Assembly: GCF_035294505.1 (NCBI RefSeq)
Contig: NZ_DATGKU010000174.1
Location: 73,610-137,609, forward strand
Origin: Chthonomonas sp035294505
GTDB lineage: Bacteria; Armatimonadota; Chthonomonadetes; Chthonomonadales; Chthonomonadaceae
Direction of reading: 5' to 3'
Length of the DNA stretch: 64,000 nucleotides
The translations under genes were made by a program, and so were the position numbers. Below the pieces are notes generated by a model that was not told where the DNA came from, made no database searches, and worked only from the letters and a program-made list of their open reading frames with translations. Below are positions 44,097 through 53,793 of this stretch, piece by piece (within the stretch, counting starts at the first letter, position 1; each line of letters opens with the position of its first letter).

Positions 44097-44102
44097 TATA
44101 AT
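44097..44102 (+). promoter_or_regulatory. -10 element of the GloVer-protein gene
   Basis: TATAAT 35 bp upstream of the start at 44137. No good -35 hexamer is seen 16-18 bp upstream, so an activator or other contacts may be needed. Confidence 0.5.
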
Positions 44103-44136
44103 AACCCTTGAAGCTAGCCTATGGGAAGATCGCCCT

Positions 44137-46026
44137 ATGTACCCAAACATCCAAGAAGTCCTTCTGCCCTTCCAACCCAATAAAATCGCGTTCGAGAAGC
44201 TCCTCCTCAAGGAAGCATACCCCGCACCCGTCGACGGCTTCAGCTTCTTCTTCTTTAAACACCATACCCTCGAACACGGACACTTCTTCTCTTTCCTCCC
44301 ACCACAATACCTCGACACCTTCGACTGGGATACTGATGACCACTGGACGGATTTCTGTGCCTTCCTTAGCCCTCGAATATCCGACCTACAAACCTTGAGC
44401 GAAATCGAAAGCCAGACGATACGGGCAAAAGGACACCACCATCAACGCATCGTCTCCCAATGGCTTGCCCATCACCCCCAAGCCTGCATCCTCTGGCAGT
44501 ACGGCGACCCCGATTTCCCAAAACAGATTGCCCCCTTTAACTACCTCCTCTCCTACGATGCCGACCTCTATCTGCTCCTCACACACCAACAGTTCCGCAC
44601 CTACGGAGAGAACGCCATCGGCAGAACACGATCTGTCAACTTGGGCGGTTACCCCTCCTTCTTTGTTCTCACCCTCCTCCCGCCCCATTTCCCCCAACAA
44701 CCTAGCCCCGCGGCCCTCACCATTCCCCCCGATGTCCTCGAATTTATGGCCGCCCACACCCAACTCCTCGGACTGGCAGGGGTCTTTCAAGGAACCGTAG
44801 ACATCCTCTGGCAACGAGACCCCCAACCTCGCTATCCCTTCACCCCACGCTACGGCCTCTGCACCGGTGCCTCCCCTACAGGACATCTCACCACCCTCAA
44901 CGGAGGCCAAGCCCAACAAGGACTCCTCCTCAATCTCTCCCCTAACCAACCCCCACAAATCGTCCATCCCTTTGCAGCAGACCCTGCAGGCCAACCGGTA
45001 GCCGGCCTCCGAAGGGCCCCCAACGGCACCCTCTACGGCATTACCCTCCGAGGAGGAGACTTCGATACCGGAACCCTCTACGCCCTCGACCCCAACACCC
45101 AAACCGTCGAGGTGCTCTACCAAGGAGAAGAGGGAGGGCCACGACACCCCATCGGATTGCCGGTCTGGACGGAGGAGGGAGGCCTCTACGGGGTGAGTTT
45201 GTTCGGAGGCCAACACAATGCCGGCACCCTGTATCGCTTCGACCTGCAGAGCAAACAGATGCAGATACTGCACAGTTTTGCGGGGCCGGAGGGCGCCCAT
45301 CCGTTGGAGGCACTGGTTTTAGGAGCGGATGGCTGGCTGTACGGCATGACGGATGCCGGAGGGGAGCATGGGGAGGGGGTGCTGTTCGGCTACCACATCC
45401 CCCAAAGACGCTTCGAGGTTTTATGGCACCTGTGCAGAACTCCTCTGAGCAGGAAAAAGGCCAAGCAAAACCGGTCAAAGGAAGTCCCTACAACCTACTC
45501 TTCGGACATAGTAGGAGGTGCCAGTCTGTTATGGCACCCACAGGGCGCCTTGTACTATCCTTTTAATCAATTTGTTAATCTGTTTGGTCAAGAGAGGTCC
45601 GCAGATTCCTCTTCCTCGGAGGGCACGCCATCGGGTTCTGTGCAGGAACGGAAGGTCTATCGTTATTGGGTGAAGGAGCGTCGTTGGGAGCGAGTGGTTT
45701 TTGTGCTTGGGGAGGAGCCGGTGAGTTGGAGGGATTATCATAGCTGGTCATGGTTTCTGGGTACGGACGGGCGGATTTATGGGACTGATGGTCGTGTGAT
45801 TTATCGTTGGGAAGTGGGAGAAGAGGAGGGGGAGATACTGTATCGTTTGCCGTATTATAAGCGGAAGGAGGAATATGGGAAGGGTGAGGCGATGCATGGG
45901 ATAGGGGATTTTGTGTTTGGGGAGGACGGTTATGTGTATGCATGGAACTGGCACTATGTGTATGGTTTGAACATGCAAACGGGGGAGTGGCGTCTCTTGC
46001 TGCGGTATGATGAGGCAATAGAATAG
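44137..46026 (+). CDS. GloVer tandem-repeat (PQQ/Kelch-like propeller) protein with internal base-composition flip
   Basis: About 629 residues from ATG 44137 (MYPNIQEVLLPF). GGGAAG lies about 10 nt upstream and the TATAAT is correctly placed. Residues about 230-430 contain tandem repeats: PNGTLYGITLRGG, EGGLYGVSLFGGQHNAGTLY and DGWLYGMTDAGGEHGEGVLF, each with a neighbouring LHSFAG-like element. This is the choice-of-anchor GloVer repeat pattern, a beta-propeller. No signal peptide or anchor is visible, which is unusual. The coding strand is strongly C-rich up to about 45120, then strongly G/T-rich to the end, without a break in the frame. Function is unknown. Confidence 0.78.
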   Translation: MYPNIQEVLLPFQPNKIAFEKLLLKEAYPAPVDGFSFFFFKHHTLEHGHFFSFLPPQYLDTFDWDTDDHWTDFCAFLSPRISDLQTLSEIESQTIRAKGHHHQRIVSQWLAHHPQACILWQYGDPDFPKQIAPFNYLLSYDADLYLLLTHQQFRTYGENAIGRTRSVNLGGYPSFFVLTLLPPHFPQQPSPAALTIPPDVLEFMAAHTQLLGLAGVFQGTVDILWQRDPQPRYPFTPRYGLCTGASPTGHLTTLNGGQAQQGLLLNLSPNQPPQIVHPFAADPAGQPVAGLRRAPNGTLYGITLRGGDFDTGTLYALDPNTQTVEVLYQGEEGGPRHPIGLPVWTEEGGLYGVSLFGGQHNAGTLYRFDLQSKQMQILHSFAGPEGAHPLEALVLGADGWLYGMTDAGGEHGEGVLFGYHIPQRRFEVLWHLCRTPLSRKKAKQNRSKEVPTTYSSDIVGGASLLWHPQGALYYPFNQFVNLFGQERSADSSSSEGTPSGSVQERKVYRYWVKERRWERVVFVLGEEPVSWRDYHSWSWFLGTDGRIYGTDGRVIYRWEVGEEEGEILYRLPYYKRKEEYGKGEAMHGIGDFVFGEDGYVYAWNWHYVYGLNMQTGEWRLLLRYDEAIE

Positions 46027-46141
46027 ACAATGCTACTTCCATCCCGCTGCCGGCTTGCCCTGAAGGTTACAGACAACATCCTTCTCGCGAAACAGTATAA
46101 TTAAATGATGAGCTATCATCTGCAGAGGTAAGGACTATCTT

Positions 46142-46696
46142 ATGCACGACCGACAGGCCGCTTGGCAGCTGGTAACCGAATGGACGCAAAGCGAAAGCCT
46201 TCGCAAACATATGCTTGCAGTAGAAGCCGCCATGCGCTTCTATGCGCGCAAATTCGGTGAGGATGAGGAGCTTTGGGGCAATACCGGACTTCTACACGAT
46301 TTTGATTATGAACGCAATCCCGATCCGCCCGAGCACCCCACCGTCGGCATGAAAGTGCTCGCCGAACAGGGCTGGCCTCCGGAGATGATCGAGGCGATCG
46401 GAGGCCATGCGGAGTATCTTCATATTCCTCGCACCACCCTCCTGGCCAAAACTCTCTATGCCGTAGATGAGCTTTGTGGGTTCATTCTCGCCGTGGCCTA
46501 CACCCGTCCTTCTCGCACTTTGGCCGAGGTCGAAGTGAACTCCGTGCTCAAAAAAATGCGGCAGAGCGGCTTCGCCAGAAACGTCAGCCGAGAAGACATT
46601 GTGCGTGGAGCCGAGGAGCTTGGTATTCCTCTTGAAGAGCATATCGCCAACTGCATTGAAGCCCTCCAGTCCATCGCGCCTAGCTTAGGGCTTTGA
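46142..46696 (+). CDS. HD-domain phosphohydrolase-like protein
   Basis: A 184-residue protein. ESLRKHMLAVEAAMRFYA supplies the first histidine, LLHDFDYERNPDPPEH the HD pair, AIGGHAEYLH a further histidine and YAVDELCGFI the final aspartate of the HD metal site. Members of this HDIG-like group hydrolyse nucleotides or phosphate esters, and the substrate is unknown. ATG follows AAGGA with 7-nt spacing. Its stop is only 2 bp from the stop of the convergent glycosidase gene. Confidence 0.88.
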   Translation: MHDRQAAWQLVTEWTQSESLRKHMLAVEAAMRFYARKFGEDEELWGNTGLLHDFDYERNPDPPEHPTVGMKVLAEQGWPPEMIEAIGGHAEYLHIPRTTLLAKTLYAVDELCGFILAVAYTRPSRTLAEVEVNSVLKKMRQSGFARNVSREDIVRGAEELGIPLEEHIANCIEALQSIAPSLGL

Positions 46697-46698
46697 AT

Positions 46699-49359
46699 TT
46701 AGGGAGGGGTTAAAAGCTTGTGCCGTTGCATATCGTAAAGAAAATGCACCGGATGGGCTGTATGCAGTATCTGCTTGCCATCTAGATAGACGGCAAACCC
46801 GCGAAAGTCTTTCGCGATATGGCCACCTTCCGCATCGTAGGCGAGGGTGATGTCGTGCCCTCTATAGGCTTGTCCATCTAAAATCCACCAACGCCATGCC
46901 CCATCCGGCAACAGAGGGTCTATTTCAAGAACGTCATCGGCACGCGGAACAAACCCAATGAGGTCGCTGATTAACGGATCGATCCATGTGGAGTGGAAGT
47001 AATCCCGCTGATCGGTTTTCCATTGCCCCGTTTCCCCATTGTAGAACTCGCCCGTCCATGGGTAGAGCGGATTCTGGTTTTTATACTGCGCCTTCGTAAA
47101 CGAGTAGAAAAGCTCGTAAAGCTTCTGACGGGTGAGCGCACAAGGAGCGTAGTGGCGCAGGGTGTTTGTCATCGCCCGCATCACTAAACTATTGGCATGA
47201 GGCCATGTGGGCCCGTTCCACATGCACACGCTTCCTCCAGGGCCAACGGGCCAGCCATCTTGAGAGTAGGCGGGGCAACTCTTTGCCGTAGATGCGATCG
47301 GCCATGGCGTCCAAAAGAGATTGGGGTTCAGCGCCGTTTCCCAAACCGTTTCGTAGCCCTTACCCGCGGGTGGAAGATTAAAAGCGAACGGATAGAGACC
47401 GATCACCTCCAAAGCCGGCGAAGGCGCATCATCTGAAGCCCGTAAGTCCACAAACCAGTGATCTTTTGCATCCCACATTTTCTCGATAACAGCCTCACGA
47501 ATGGCCTTCGCCAACTGTTCCATCTTCTCGGCTTGGGCGTTGCGCCCCAATAACCGGTCAATTTTGGCCACCGCCACCGCATTACCGTAGTTGTAGGCCG
47601 TGAGGTCCACACGGCGCAGCGGAGTCATGTATTTCGGATCGGTGCCTGCTCCGCCTCCGGTCTCATAATGGGCAAACGAAAAGAAGGCTGGCTGCCACTC
47701 CATGCCCGTCCACCAATGGCTATCTACTACCAAAAGCGGACTGCCGCCCCAACCGTAAACCTTCTGCCACCCCTCCACGTTGCGCTCGAGAGCCGGGGCG
47801 ATCTTTGCCAGGAGAGCTTTGTTCGGATGTACCTCGTTCAACCCCCAGGCACAAGAGGTGATCCAGTCTGTGTACTGCCCTCCTTGCTGTCCCTGCAAGG
47901 TTACATGGCTCGGATAGATGCCGTCAGGACGAGGATTGCTTACAAAAGTCAACAGATGCCCCCAACAGTAGGAGGGGTCACGCAACCACCGCGCCTCATA
48001 CATCTGATGCCCGGCCCCGTAAGAGATCACGTTGGCATACCAGTCGGAAGTCCAACGCCCCTCCGAGAAGGCGCGATACATAAGGTGCCCCATGCGTGGG
48101 TTCATGCTGTTCTTTTTCAGTAAGTACCAACGATGGTAATACATTTTCGTTATAAGGGGATCGCTGCAGGCAAAGTAGGCGATGTTCTTGTCAAACCACC
48201 CCTGATAGGCCGCCACTTGCTGTGCTAAAGGATGAATAGAGTGTAATTCAGCCTCTAGCTTCTCGTGCGCACCCGAGCGAGAGGTTGCAAGCGCACAGGC
48301 GAAAAGAAAACGTCTCGCGGTCTTGGCAGGAATTTGCTCGGTAAAACGAATTCCCTCCCCCTTCCCATCGAACCCAACGGCCTCTAACCATACCGGATAG
48401 CCATCTATGCTTCGCATCTCCTTAAAGCGATCGGAGGCCGATTTTAAACCGGATGACATCACGATGGAAAAAGGATGCGCCGTTGTTGAGGGGTTTGTCA
48501 CCCGAATTTCTGCGACCAGCACATCGTTCTGAGTGATCCACTTGTCCCCTTCGATGTGCAATGGAGAGTGAAACTCTTGCTGCTTTGCTTCGGGCGCATA
48601 GTGCGGGTCAAAACCATACAGCCCGGTATATAGATTTGTCCCACGATGATGAAATACCAGCTGCACCCTTTCTGCCAGCTGGGGCGGGTCGAAACGCAGG
48701 GTGTTTTTATCCGGCTTCAGGTCTGTTAAAAGGTGCCCCCAAGGCACCCATCGCCCATGCCGATAGAATAGAACCTCCATCTGCGCCGGCGGCGCACATC
48801 CCCCACCTCGTGGGACGTCGTTGTAAAAATAGAGGTCTAAACCGGTGAGCTTTCGCAAGCCACCCAGAGCGACCGTGTACGTATCCACCCGATGCCCGCT
48901 GGACCAACAAGTCCATCGCTTTTCAGGCACAAAGGGGGGAGTTAACGGATTCTGGGCATTGTCTATAACATAAGTAAAGGAGGCCGTTGCTTTTAACAGC
49001 GTTCCAGGCGCCCCCACCATATGCACATGGCTTGGAGTGTATGTCGCTCTTTGCACGATGTACGATTGACCGTCTGCGGCTACGTCAAGGTCAAAAGCAT
49101 CGAGATTGGTGATGTAAAGTAGCTGCACCCCATCACGAAACGCCCATCCTTGCGGGCTTGTGGCCCAAACACGATCCCCAGAGGCCCCGAAGGGAACCGT
49201 GCTATCATAAGGCCGAGCCAAAATCTTGTCTATCGAAAAACGGCTAGCGGGAAACACACGGTGCGCTAAAGGCTTCGGCGGAAAGCTGGCTTTTGCTCCC
49301 CTACCACAACTGCCGAACAGAAGCAGCGTACCCAGGCAAACAACCCCATATCGTTTCAA
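46699..49359 (-). CDS. Secreted (alpha/alpha)6 glycosidase, GH63/MGH1-like
   Basis: An 886-residue exported protein. The N terminus has a hydrophobic signal ending LLLFGSCG, a possible but imperfect lipobox. Residues about 30-400 are beta-rich. About 400-850 form an (alpha/alpha)6 barrel with GAGHQMYEARWLRD, TDWITSCAWGLNE, RRVDLTAYNYGNAVAVAKI, CMWNGPTWPHANSLVMRAM and GEFYNGETG. These blocks match the mannosyl-oligosaccharide-glucosidase-like domain found in GH63 relatives. Exact specificity is unclear. Initiation is at TTG 49359 with GAAGGAG 9 nt upstream. Confidence 0.85.
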   Translation of the reverse strand: MKRYGVVCLGTLLLFGSCGRGAKASFPPKPLAHRVFPASRFSIDKILARPYDSTVPFGASGDRVWATSPQGWAFRDGVQLLYITNLDAFDLDVAADGQSYIVQRATYTPSHVHMVGAPGTLLKATASFTYVIDNAQNPLTPPFVPEKRWTCWSSGHRVDTYTVALGGLRKLTGLDLYFYNDVPRGGGCAPPAQMEVLFYRHGRWVPWGHLLTDLKPDKNTLRFDPPQLAERVQLVFHHRGTNLYTGLYGFDPHYAPEAKQQEFHSPLHIEGDKWITQNDVLVAEIRVTNPSTTAHPFSIVMSSGLKSASDRFKEMRSIDGYPVWLEAVGFDGKGEGIRFTEQIPAKTARRFLFACALATSRSGAHEKLEAELHSIHPLAQQVAAYQGWFDKNIAYFACSDPLITKMYYHRWYLLKKNSMNPRMGHLMYRAFSEGRWTSDWYANVISYGAGHQMYEARWLRDPSYCWGHLLTFVSNPRPDGIYPSHVTLQGQQGGQYTDWITSCAWGLNEVHPNKALLAKIAPALERNVEGWQKVYGWGGSPLLVVDSHWWTGMEWQPAFFSFAHYETGGGAGTDPKYMTPLRRVDLTAYNYGNAVAVAKIDRLLGRNAQAEKMEQLAKAIREAVIEKMWDAKDHWFVDLRASDDAPSPALEVIGLYPFAFNLPPAGKGYETVWETALNPNLFWTPWPIASTAKSCPAYSQDGWPVGPGGSVCMWNGPTWPHANSLVMRAMTNTLRHYAPCALTRQKLYELFYSFTKAQYKNQNPLYPWTGEFYNGETGQWKTDQRDYFHSTWIDPLISDLIGFVPRADDVLEIDPLLPDGAWRWWILDGQAYRGHDITLAYDAEGGHIAKDFRGFAVYLDGKQILHTAHPVHFLYDMQRHKLLTPP

Positions 49360-49476
49360 ACTTCGAGACTCCTTCAGGCTTTTTTGGAAGAAGGTTCGTC
49401 AAACCGCTCCTTCTATCCTGCCGATGTTTGCAGAGACAAGCTCATAAAGAGAAGACCTCAAACCCATGATAGAGCC

Positions 49477-50994
49477 TTAACGTCCCTTTAGCCACCTATC
49501 TCGAAGGGCAATAGCCTCCTCAGCAGCGCCTGGGATGGGTTCACAATCCGCATCTAGTCCTGCATGAGCAAGGCACGCGCCAAAGGGCATCTCTTCCGTT
49601 GTTTGTATCAACCTATTGTAAAAGTCAGATAAATCGCTTGCAGCCACCTCATTGATAGCGTTTCGCAATTCTTCTTCCGTATAGCCAGCATGTGGAGGGG
49701 CATAGCGACGCAAAAGAAGGCGCATTACATCGGCCAGACTTCGCGTGTTGTGCGTCACATAACGCAACTCAAGATCGAGACAAAGACCTATTAACGCACC
49801 CTTATCATAGTAGGATAGCCCCTCGTAGCCTTCACTGTTGCCGGCGTCCCACACATGCCAGCTCGCCTGCTCTGCGCTTACCTGTAGCCGCGCCGGATTG
49901 GCCATGTAGCTCTGAATAGCTCGCCGCCAGTGAGCTAAAAACTGTTGCGGTGTAATGAGGCCCGCACGTAAAATAGATAGCCAAGCGAAATAGTCCGTTA
50001 CGCCCTCCACAAACCACAGGCTGCGTGTATGAGGGGGATGTACGTAGTCGAACGGCCCCAACACCTTCGGACGAATCCGTTTGACATTCCACAAATGGAA
50101 AAACTCGTGGGCGGCGAACGCGGCGAAATCGGTTAAGGTCTCCTCCGGTAGATACACCAAACGCGCTGAGTTTCGATGTTCTAACCCTCCTCCACGGCCA
50201 TCTACATCGAAGTAGAAAATGTATTGCGAATAAGGCAGACCTCCCATCATCTCCCCTTCCGCTTGCACAATACGCTGCAAAGTCTTTGTGAGGGTCTGAG
50301 GCTCCGTTACCTCCTGCGGATGATCGAAAAAGATCACGCGGTGGACAATACCGTCTACCACGAACTGCTGTATCAGCAGGTCGGCAGGCGCAGCGATGAG
50401 AATCGGCGAATCGGTGAGCGCGTCGTAGTCCTCTGCACTATAGACAACACTTTCAGCCGTCTGCTCGGGTGTGAGCGGCACGATCACCTGCCAACCTTTG
50501 GGCGCATCCACCTCGAGTCGAGTAGGGCACTCTTTCTCACCCACCACGTAGAGGAAAGCGGCCGTCCCGCTCACGAAAACCTGGTCGGGCCTTATCTGCA
50601 CGTTCTCACAAAAAATGCCGGGCGGCTCTTGGGGAACTCTATAGGAGATAACGACATCCTCCGCAACATTCGTCTGCACTTGCCAGGTGTTTTCATCGAG
50701 CCGTTTTATAGCCAATGCATGGCCGTATCCGTCTTCCGCCCGCAAACGGGAAACGTATTGGGCAAAATTCTGCACATGGTAGTCGCCCGGACACCACACA
50801 GGCATCTGCAAACAGGGGTTTTGCACTTCGGGCACTCTCAGCGTGATCTCTAAATAAGGCGTGTTGCCCCAAATCGGCTTTAGACGATAGCTAATCGTCC
50901 CCTCGGAGGAGGGGGGCGCCGCCGCATAAGCACCAGCACCTTTTGCGAGTACATAACAAAGAAAAACCCCTATGATATGCCGGCAAACACGCAT
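49477..50994 (-). CDS. M61-family metallopeptidase lacking the usual PDZ domain
   Basis: A 505-residue secreted peptidase. A signal peptide (HIIGVFLCYVLAKGAGAYA) is followed by an M61 N-terminal beta domain and the catalytic domain. FAAHEFFHLWNVKRIRP carries HExxH, and SLWFVEGVTDYFAW about 35 residues later supplies the third zinc ligand, Glu. Typical M61 aminopeptidases have about 600 residues with a C-terminal PDZ domain. Here the chain ends soon after the helical region, so PDZ is absent. ATG at 50994 (AAGGAG 8 nt upstream) is preferred to an in-frame start inside the upstream gene. It lies 4 bp after the PD40 lipoprotein gene. Confidence 0.9.
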   Translation of the reverse strand: MRVCRHIIGVFLCYVLAKGAGAYAAAPPSSEGTISYRLKPIWGNTPYLEITLRVPEVQNPCLQMPVWCPGDYHVQNFAQYVSRLRAEDGYGHALAIKRLDENTWQVQTNVAEDVVISYRVPQEPPGIFCENVQIRPDQVFVSGTAAFLYVVGEKECPTRLEVDAPKGWQVIVPLTPEQTAESVVYSAEDYDALTDSPILIAAPADLLIQQFVVDGIVHRVIFFDHPQEVTEPQTLTKTLQRIVQAEGEMMGGLPYSQYIFYFDVDGRGGGLEHRNSARLVYLPEETLTDFAAFAAHEFFHLWNVKRIRPKVLGPFDYVHPPHTRSLWFVEGVTDYFAWLSILRAGLITPQQFLAHWRRAIQSYMANPARLQVSAEQASWHVWDAGNSEGYEGLSYYDKGALIGLCLDLELRYVTHNTRSLADVMRLLLRRYAPPHAGYTEEELRNAINEVAASDLSDFYNRLIQTTEEMPFGACLAHAGLDADCEPIPGAAEEAIALRDRWLKGR

Positions 50995-50998
50995 AGCG

Positions 50999-52330
50999 CT
51001 ACTCCTTTTTGGCCGGAAGCCCCATCGGAACCCGTGCCGAAGCCACCTGTGTGGCTGCATACAGTCCGGTTTCTAGCAGTTTCAGCGTCGTTCCTCCCGC
51101 CCCGAGCGGGCGGTTTCGTGCGGTGGCATAGACAATATAGGACCGATCGGGCGACCAGTCCATGTCCGCGCTGTCTATTGTCCCCACCACCCAGTGGCGC
51201 CCTGTGCTGAGATCGAACACGACAACATCAAAGCGAGAGCCATGCGGAGAAAGCGCCCCTACCTTGTCTAGCCCGATCCATTCTGGCGCAAAATAGCCTT
51301 TTCCGTCTCGTGGGCTAATGCGTCGTAGATGCCTGCCCCGCGCATCCACCGTCCATATCTCATACCGATGAAAATTGAGGGCGTCCGGCGTAAGCACGAA
51401 GGCCAGAGCGCGTCCGTCGGGTCTCCATACGATGTCGCCGATCCGCAGAGCGATATTGGAGGAGCGTTGATTTGCCGGCAGCGTCGCGAGATAGTCTCTC
51501 GCGCGTACTCTCACGATCTCAGCAGCCGCACCCTGTTGTGCGCTTCCGGGTTGCAGACGCCGAATCGTCTCGGTGTTAGGCGCGGCGAGAGCATGAACAA
51601 TGCCCTGCCGAAATGCTAAAACGGGTTGGGGGTCGGCACGGGTGGGCAGTGTCGGGCGCCAGACAGGCCAGTCGCTTTGGGTATAGACATCGAAACGAGG
51701 TGGTATCTCCTGTGGCAGCTGATGGGCGTGGAGCGGATGCACAAAAATAGCTCTCTGCCCGTTGATCCCCTCACCGACAAAAGCCACATAACGACCGTCG
51801 GGCGACCATACAGGGGTATGGTAGAAGTAGAAAAGAGAGTGATAGGGCGTCTTATGCAGAGCGAGCGGGGCGAGGGCACCGCTAGCGATATCCAGCAACC
51901 ATAACCCTGTGCCGGGCATCCATGCCCCATCCTCAAACCGAAACCACTCTGTGCGCTCGATGGCGAGCTGACGATCGTTAGGCGACCAAGAGAGCCTATC
52001 GGGGCTACTGTAGCTCTCCCAACTCGCGTCAAACGGTCGATCGGGATTGATCATCTCCGGTCGCAGCAACGGAACCACCCGGTGCAGTCGGGCATCAACC
52101 ACGCATAATTGGTACCGTTCATCAGACAGAGCGCGCAAAAAGGCGATATAACGCCCATCGTGAGACCAACGTGGCGCGATGTCGCAGAAGCTCAAAGGGC
52201 CTGACGCCCTCTCTCTTCGCAAAGACTTAGGGACCCCGCAACTCATCAAACAAAGGAGGAGGAAGAACCAAATCAGCCTCCTTCCTCCTCCCTCTAAAAG
52301 ACGATACCGTTGACTCGTTGGCCAATACAT
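50999..52330 (-). CDS. PD40/TolB-like propeller lipoprotein
   Basis: A 443-residue protein. A signal with lipobox LMSC (WFFLLLCLMSCGV) predicts lipidation at about C32. Propeller motifs are WSHDGRYIAFLRA, WSPNDRQLAIERT, WSPDGRYVAFVGEG, WRPDGRALAFVLT and WSPDRSYIVYATA. These are the repeats of TolB-type sensors, likely membrane-tethered on the periplasmic side. No enzyme motif is seen. It lies between the xylose-isomerase-like gene (11 bp upstream) and the M61 peptidase, so the three genes are probably one transcript. Shine-Dalgarno is weak. Confidence 0.85.
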   Translation of the reverse strand: MYWPTSQRYRLLEGGGRRLIWFFLLLCLMSCGVPKSLRRERASGPLSFCDIAPRWSHDGRYIAFLRALSDERYQLCVVDARLHRVVPLLRPEMINPDRPFDASWESYSSPDRLSWSPNDRQLAIERTEWFRFEDGAWMPGTGLWLLDIASGALAPLALHKTPYHSLFYFYHTPVWSPDGRYVAFVGEGINGQRAIFVHPLHAHQLPQEIPPRFDVYTQSDWPVWRPTLPTRADPQPVLAFRQGIVHALAAPNTETIRRLQPGSAQQGAAAEIVRVRARDYLATLPANQRSSNIALRIGDIVWRPDGRALAFVLTPDALNFHRYEIWTVDARGRHLRRISPRDGKGYFAPEWIGLDKVGALSPHGSRFDVVVFDLSTGRHWVVGTIDSADMDWSPDRSYIVYATARNRPLGAGGTTLKLLETGLYAATQVASARVPMGLPAKKE

Positions 52331-52341
52331 AACCGTTTGAA

Positions 52342-53463
52342 CTACTCGCAGGTGAGAATGCGCTTCACCACATCAATTACGTTGGCCACCTCGCCCGACT
52401 CCTGGGCCTGCTGTAACCTATCACGCACGGAATAGATGGCAAGCGCCTTCTTCATTGCGTTTGCAAACAACTCCTTTGAAAGCCGCATCGCACGCACCGG
52501 GTCCATGCGGTAGGTAAACTGGTCTTCACCAAACCAACCATCGTAGCCCGTATCTACCGCAGCATAGCAGAACTCGGCGAGGCGCCAGATGTCGTCGGTG
52601 CCCGTTACACGGTCTTCGTCGTTCGAATTGTACTTTGCGGCATTGATATGGAAGTTGGCAATGGGCACTCCCATTCGCTTCAACAAATAGAGACTATCGG
52701 CAGGCTGGTTGCCCACCATCTGCTCGTGGCCGTAGTCTATCACCACGCCCATTGCGGTCGTCCCCAAGGCCTCGTTCACCGTCTTGGCAACAAGTGCGGC
52801 TTTCGCAGTGGTATTGAGGATCATATTGCCTTCCCGTGGCTCTTTCTGCTTGGCCTCGGTGCCAAACAGCAGGCCATAGCCATTGGCCTTTCGAGCGATC
52901 TCCACGCACCCCTCGATAAACCAATCGAGCTGTTTTCCGTAGTTCACCTCAAAATGGTAGTCCCACCCATCTGAACCGGGCCAAAGCTGCACACTGCGCG
53001 TGCCCACTCGCTTGGCGATCTCCACCGTCTGTAAGCAGTAGTCCAGCGCCTCACGACGACGCCCCGGATCGGGGTTTGTGATGCTGCCCATTCGAAAACG
53101 CGCCCTTGTCCAGATGTTCGTGTTCATGTTGGTCGCGATCAGGTTATGCGCCTGCAGAGCCTCTTTCACAGTACGAATAGCATTATCATCAATTTGAAGA
53201 TGCTCGTCCAGAAACATCTCATTGTTCAACTCGATCCCCTTTATACCGGCCTCCGCCACACGGGCTATCTGCCCCACCGCGCTCTCATCCAGGGGGACTT
53301 CGGCATAGGAACGGCAGAATCGATCGCTGAACCCACCGGCGCACCAGTGGCCGGCAGAGAAGTTGATACCGTAGGTCTCAAAAAACTGGTCTACCCGCTC
53401 CCCTTCGAGATAGCCTCGGAATTGCGAAGAGAGCAGCGCTAGGTTCTCAATGTTGACGCGCAT
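52342..53463 (-). CDS. Xylose-isomerase-like TIM-barrel sugar isomerase/epimerase
   Basis: A 373-residue cytoplasmic protein. KGIELNNEMFLDEH, SVQLWPGSDGWDYHF, LLFGTEAKQKEPREGN, VVIDYGHEQM and DGWFGEDQFTYRMDP provide the metal-binding Glu, His and Asp residues of the AP-endonuclease-2/xylose-isomerase fold. It is closest in style to L-rhamnose/xylose isomerase-like proteins of sugar-degrading bacteria. Substrate is undetermined. ATG follows AGAGGGGA. It is the first gene of a three-gene minus-strand unit and divergent from NfeD/flotillin. Confidence 0.88.
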   Translation of the reverse strand: MRVNIENLALLSSQFRGYLEGERVDQFFETYGINFSAGHWCAGGFSDRFCRSYAEVPLDESAVGQIARVAEAGIKGIELNNEMFLDEHLQIDDNAIRTVKEALQAHNLIATNMNTNIWTRARFRMGSITNPDPGRRREALDYCLQTVEIAKRVGTRSVQLWPGSDGWDYHFEVNYGKQLDWFIEGCVEIARKANGYGLLFGTEAKQKEPREGNMILNTTAKAALVAKTVNEALGTTAMGVVIDYGHEQMVGNQPADSLYLLKRMGVPIANFHINAAKYNSNDEDRVTGTDDIWRLAEFCYAAVDTGYDGWFGEDQFTYRMDPVRAMRLSKELFANAMKKALAIYSVRDRLQQAQESGEVANVIDVVKRILTCE

Positions 53464-53710
53464 CGTTGTAGTTCCCCTCTACAGAGTTTGACTTTCTGTA
53501 TGTTTCGCCCTCTGCAAGAGGAGTTCCTGCTTAGGTCTCTTGGAGCATCTCCCATCCCAAAAACCTCTCCAATCCCACAAGCTACCTTTGCGCAGAGGAT
53601 ACACCGGCGAGGCCTACGAGAACCTATCTTCAAAACCAACAAAAGAAGGAATCTCACCGCAGCGATGGCGAAATAGCATTTTGCAAAGAGATGCCGACAC
53701 ATTTCAACCA

Positions 53711-53740
53711 TTGAAACCAAAATCGCGTTTTTTCGATATT
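53711..53740 (+). promoter_or_regulatory. Probable sigma-70 promoter for nfeD-flotillin
   Basis: TTGAAA (53711-53716) and GATATT (53735-53740) are separated by 18 bp, with the start codon 53 bp further on. I see nothing else convincing in the intergenic stretch 53464-53793. Short open frames there lack ribosome-binding sites. Confidence 0.5.
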
Positions 53741-53793
53741 CTAAGTGAAGGACGAAAATCGGTGCGAGCGCTCTTTGCAGCGAGGAAAGGCCC

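Noticed and set aside
44386..45300. 304-codon open frame on the minus strand
   Set aside because: It is antisense to the GloVer gene and open because of the extreme C-rich codon usage there. It has no ribosome-binding site and no recognisable domain.
53464..53793. tRNA or small-protein gene in the 330-bp gap before nfeD
   Set aside because: No cloverleaf or T-loop consensus and no frame with a ribosome-binding site. Only a promoter is supported.
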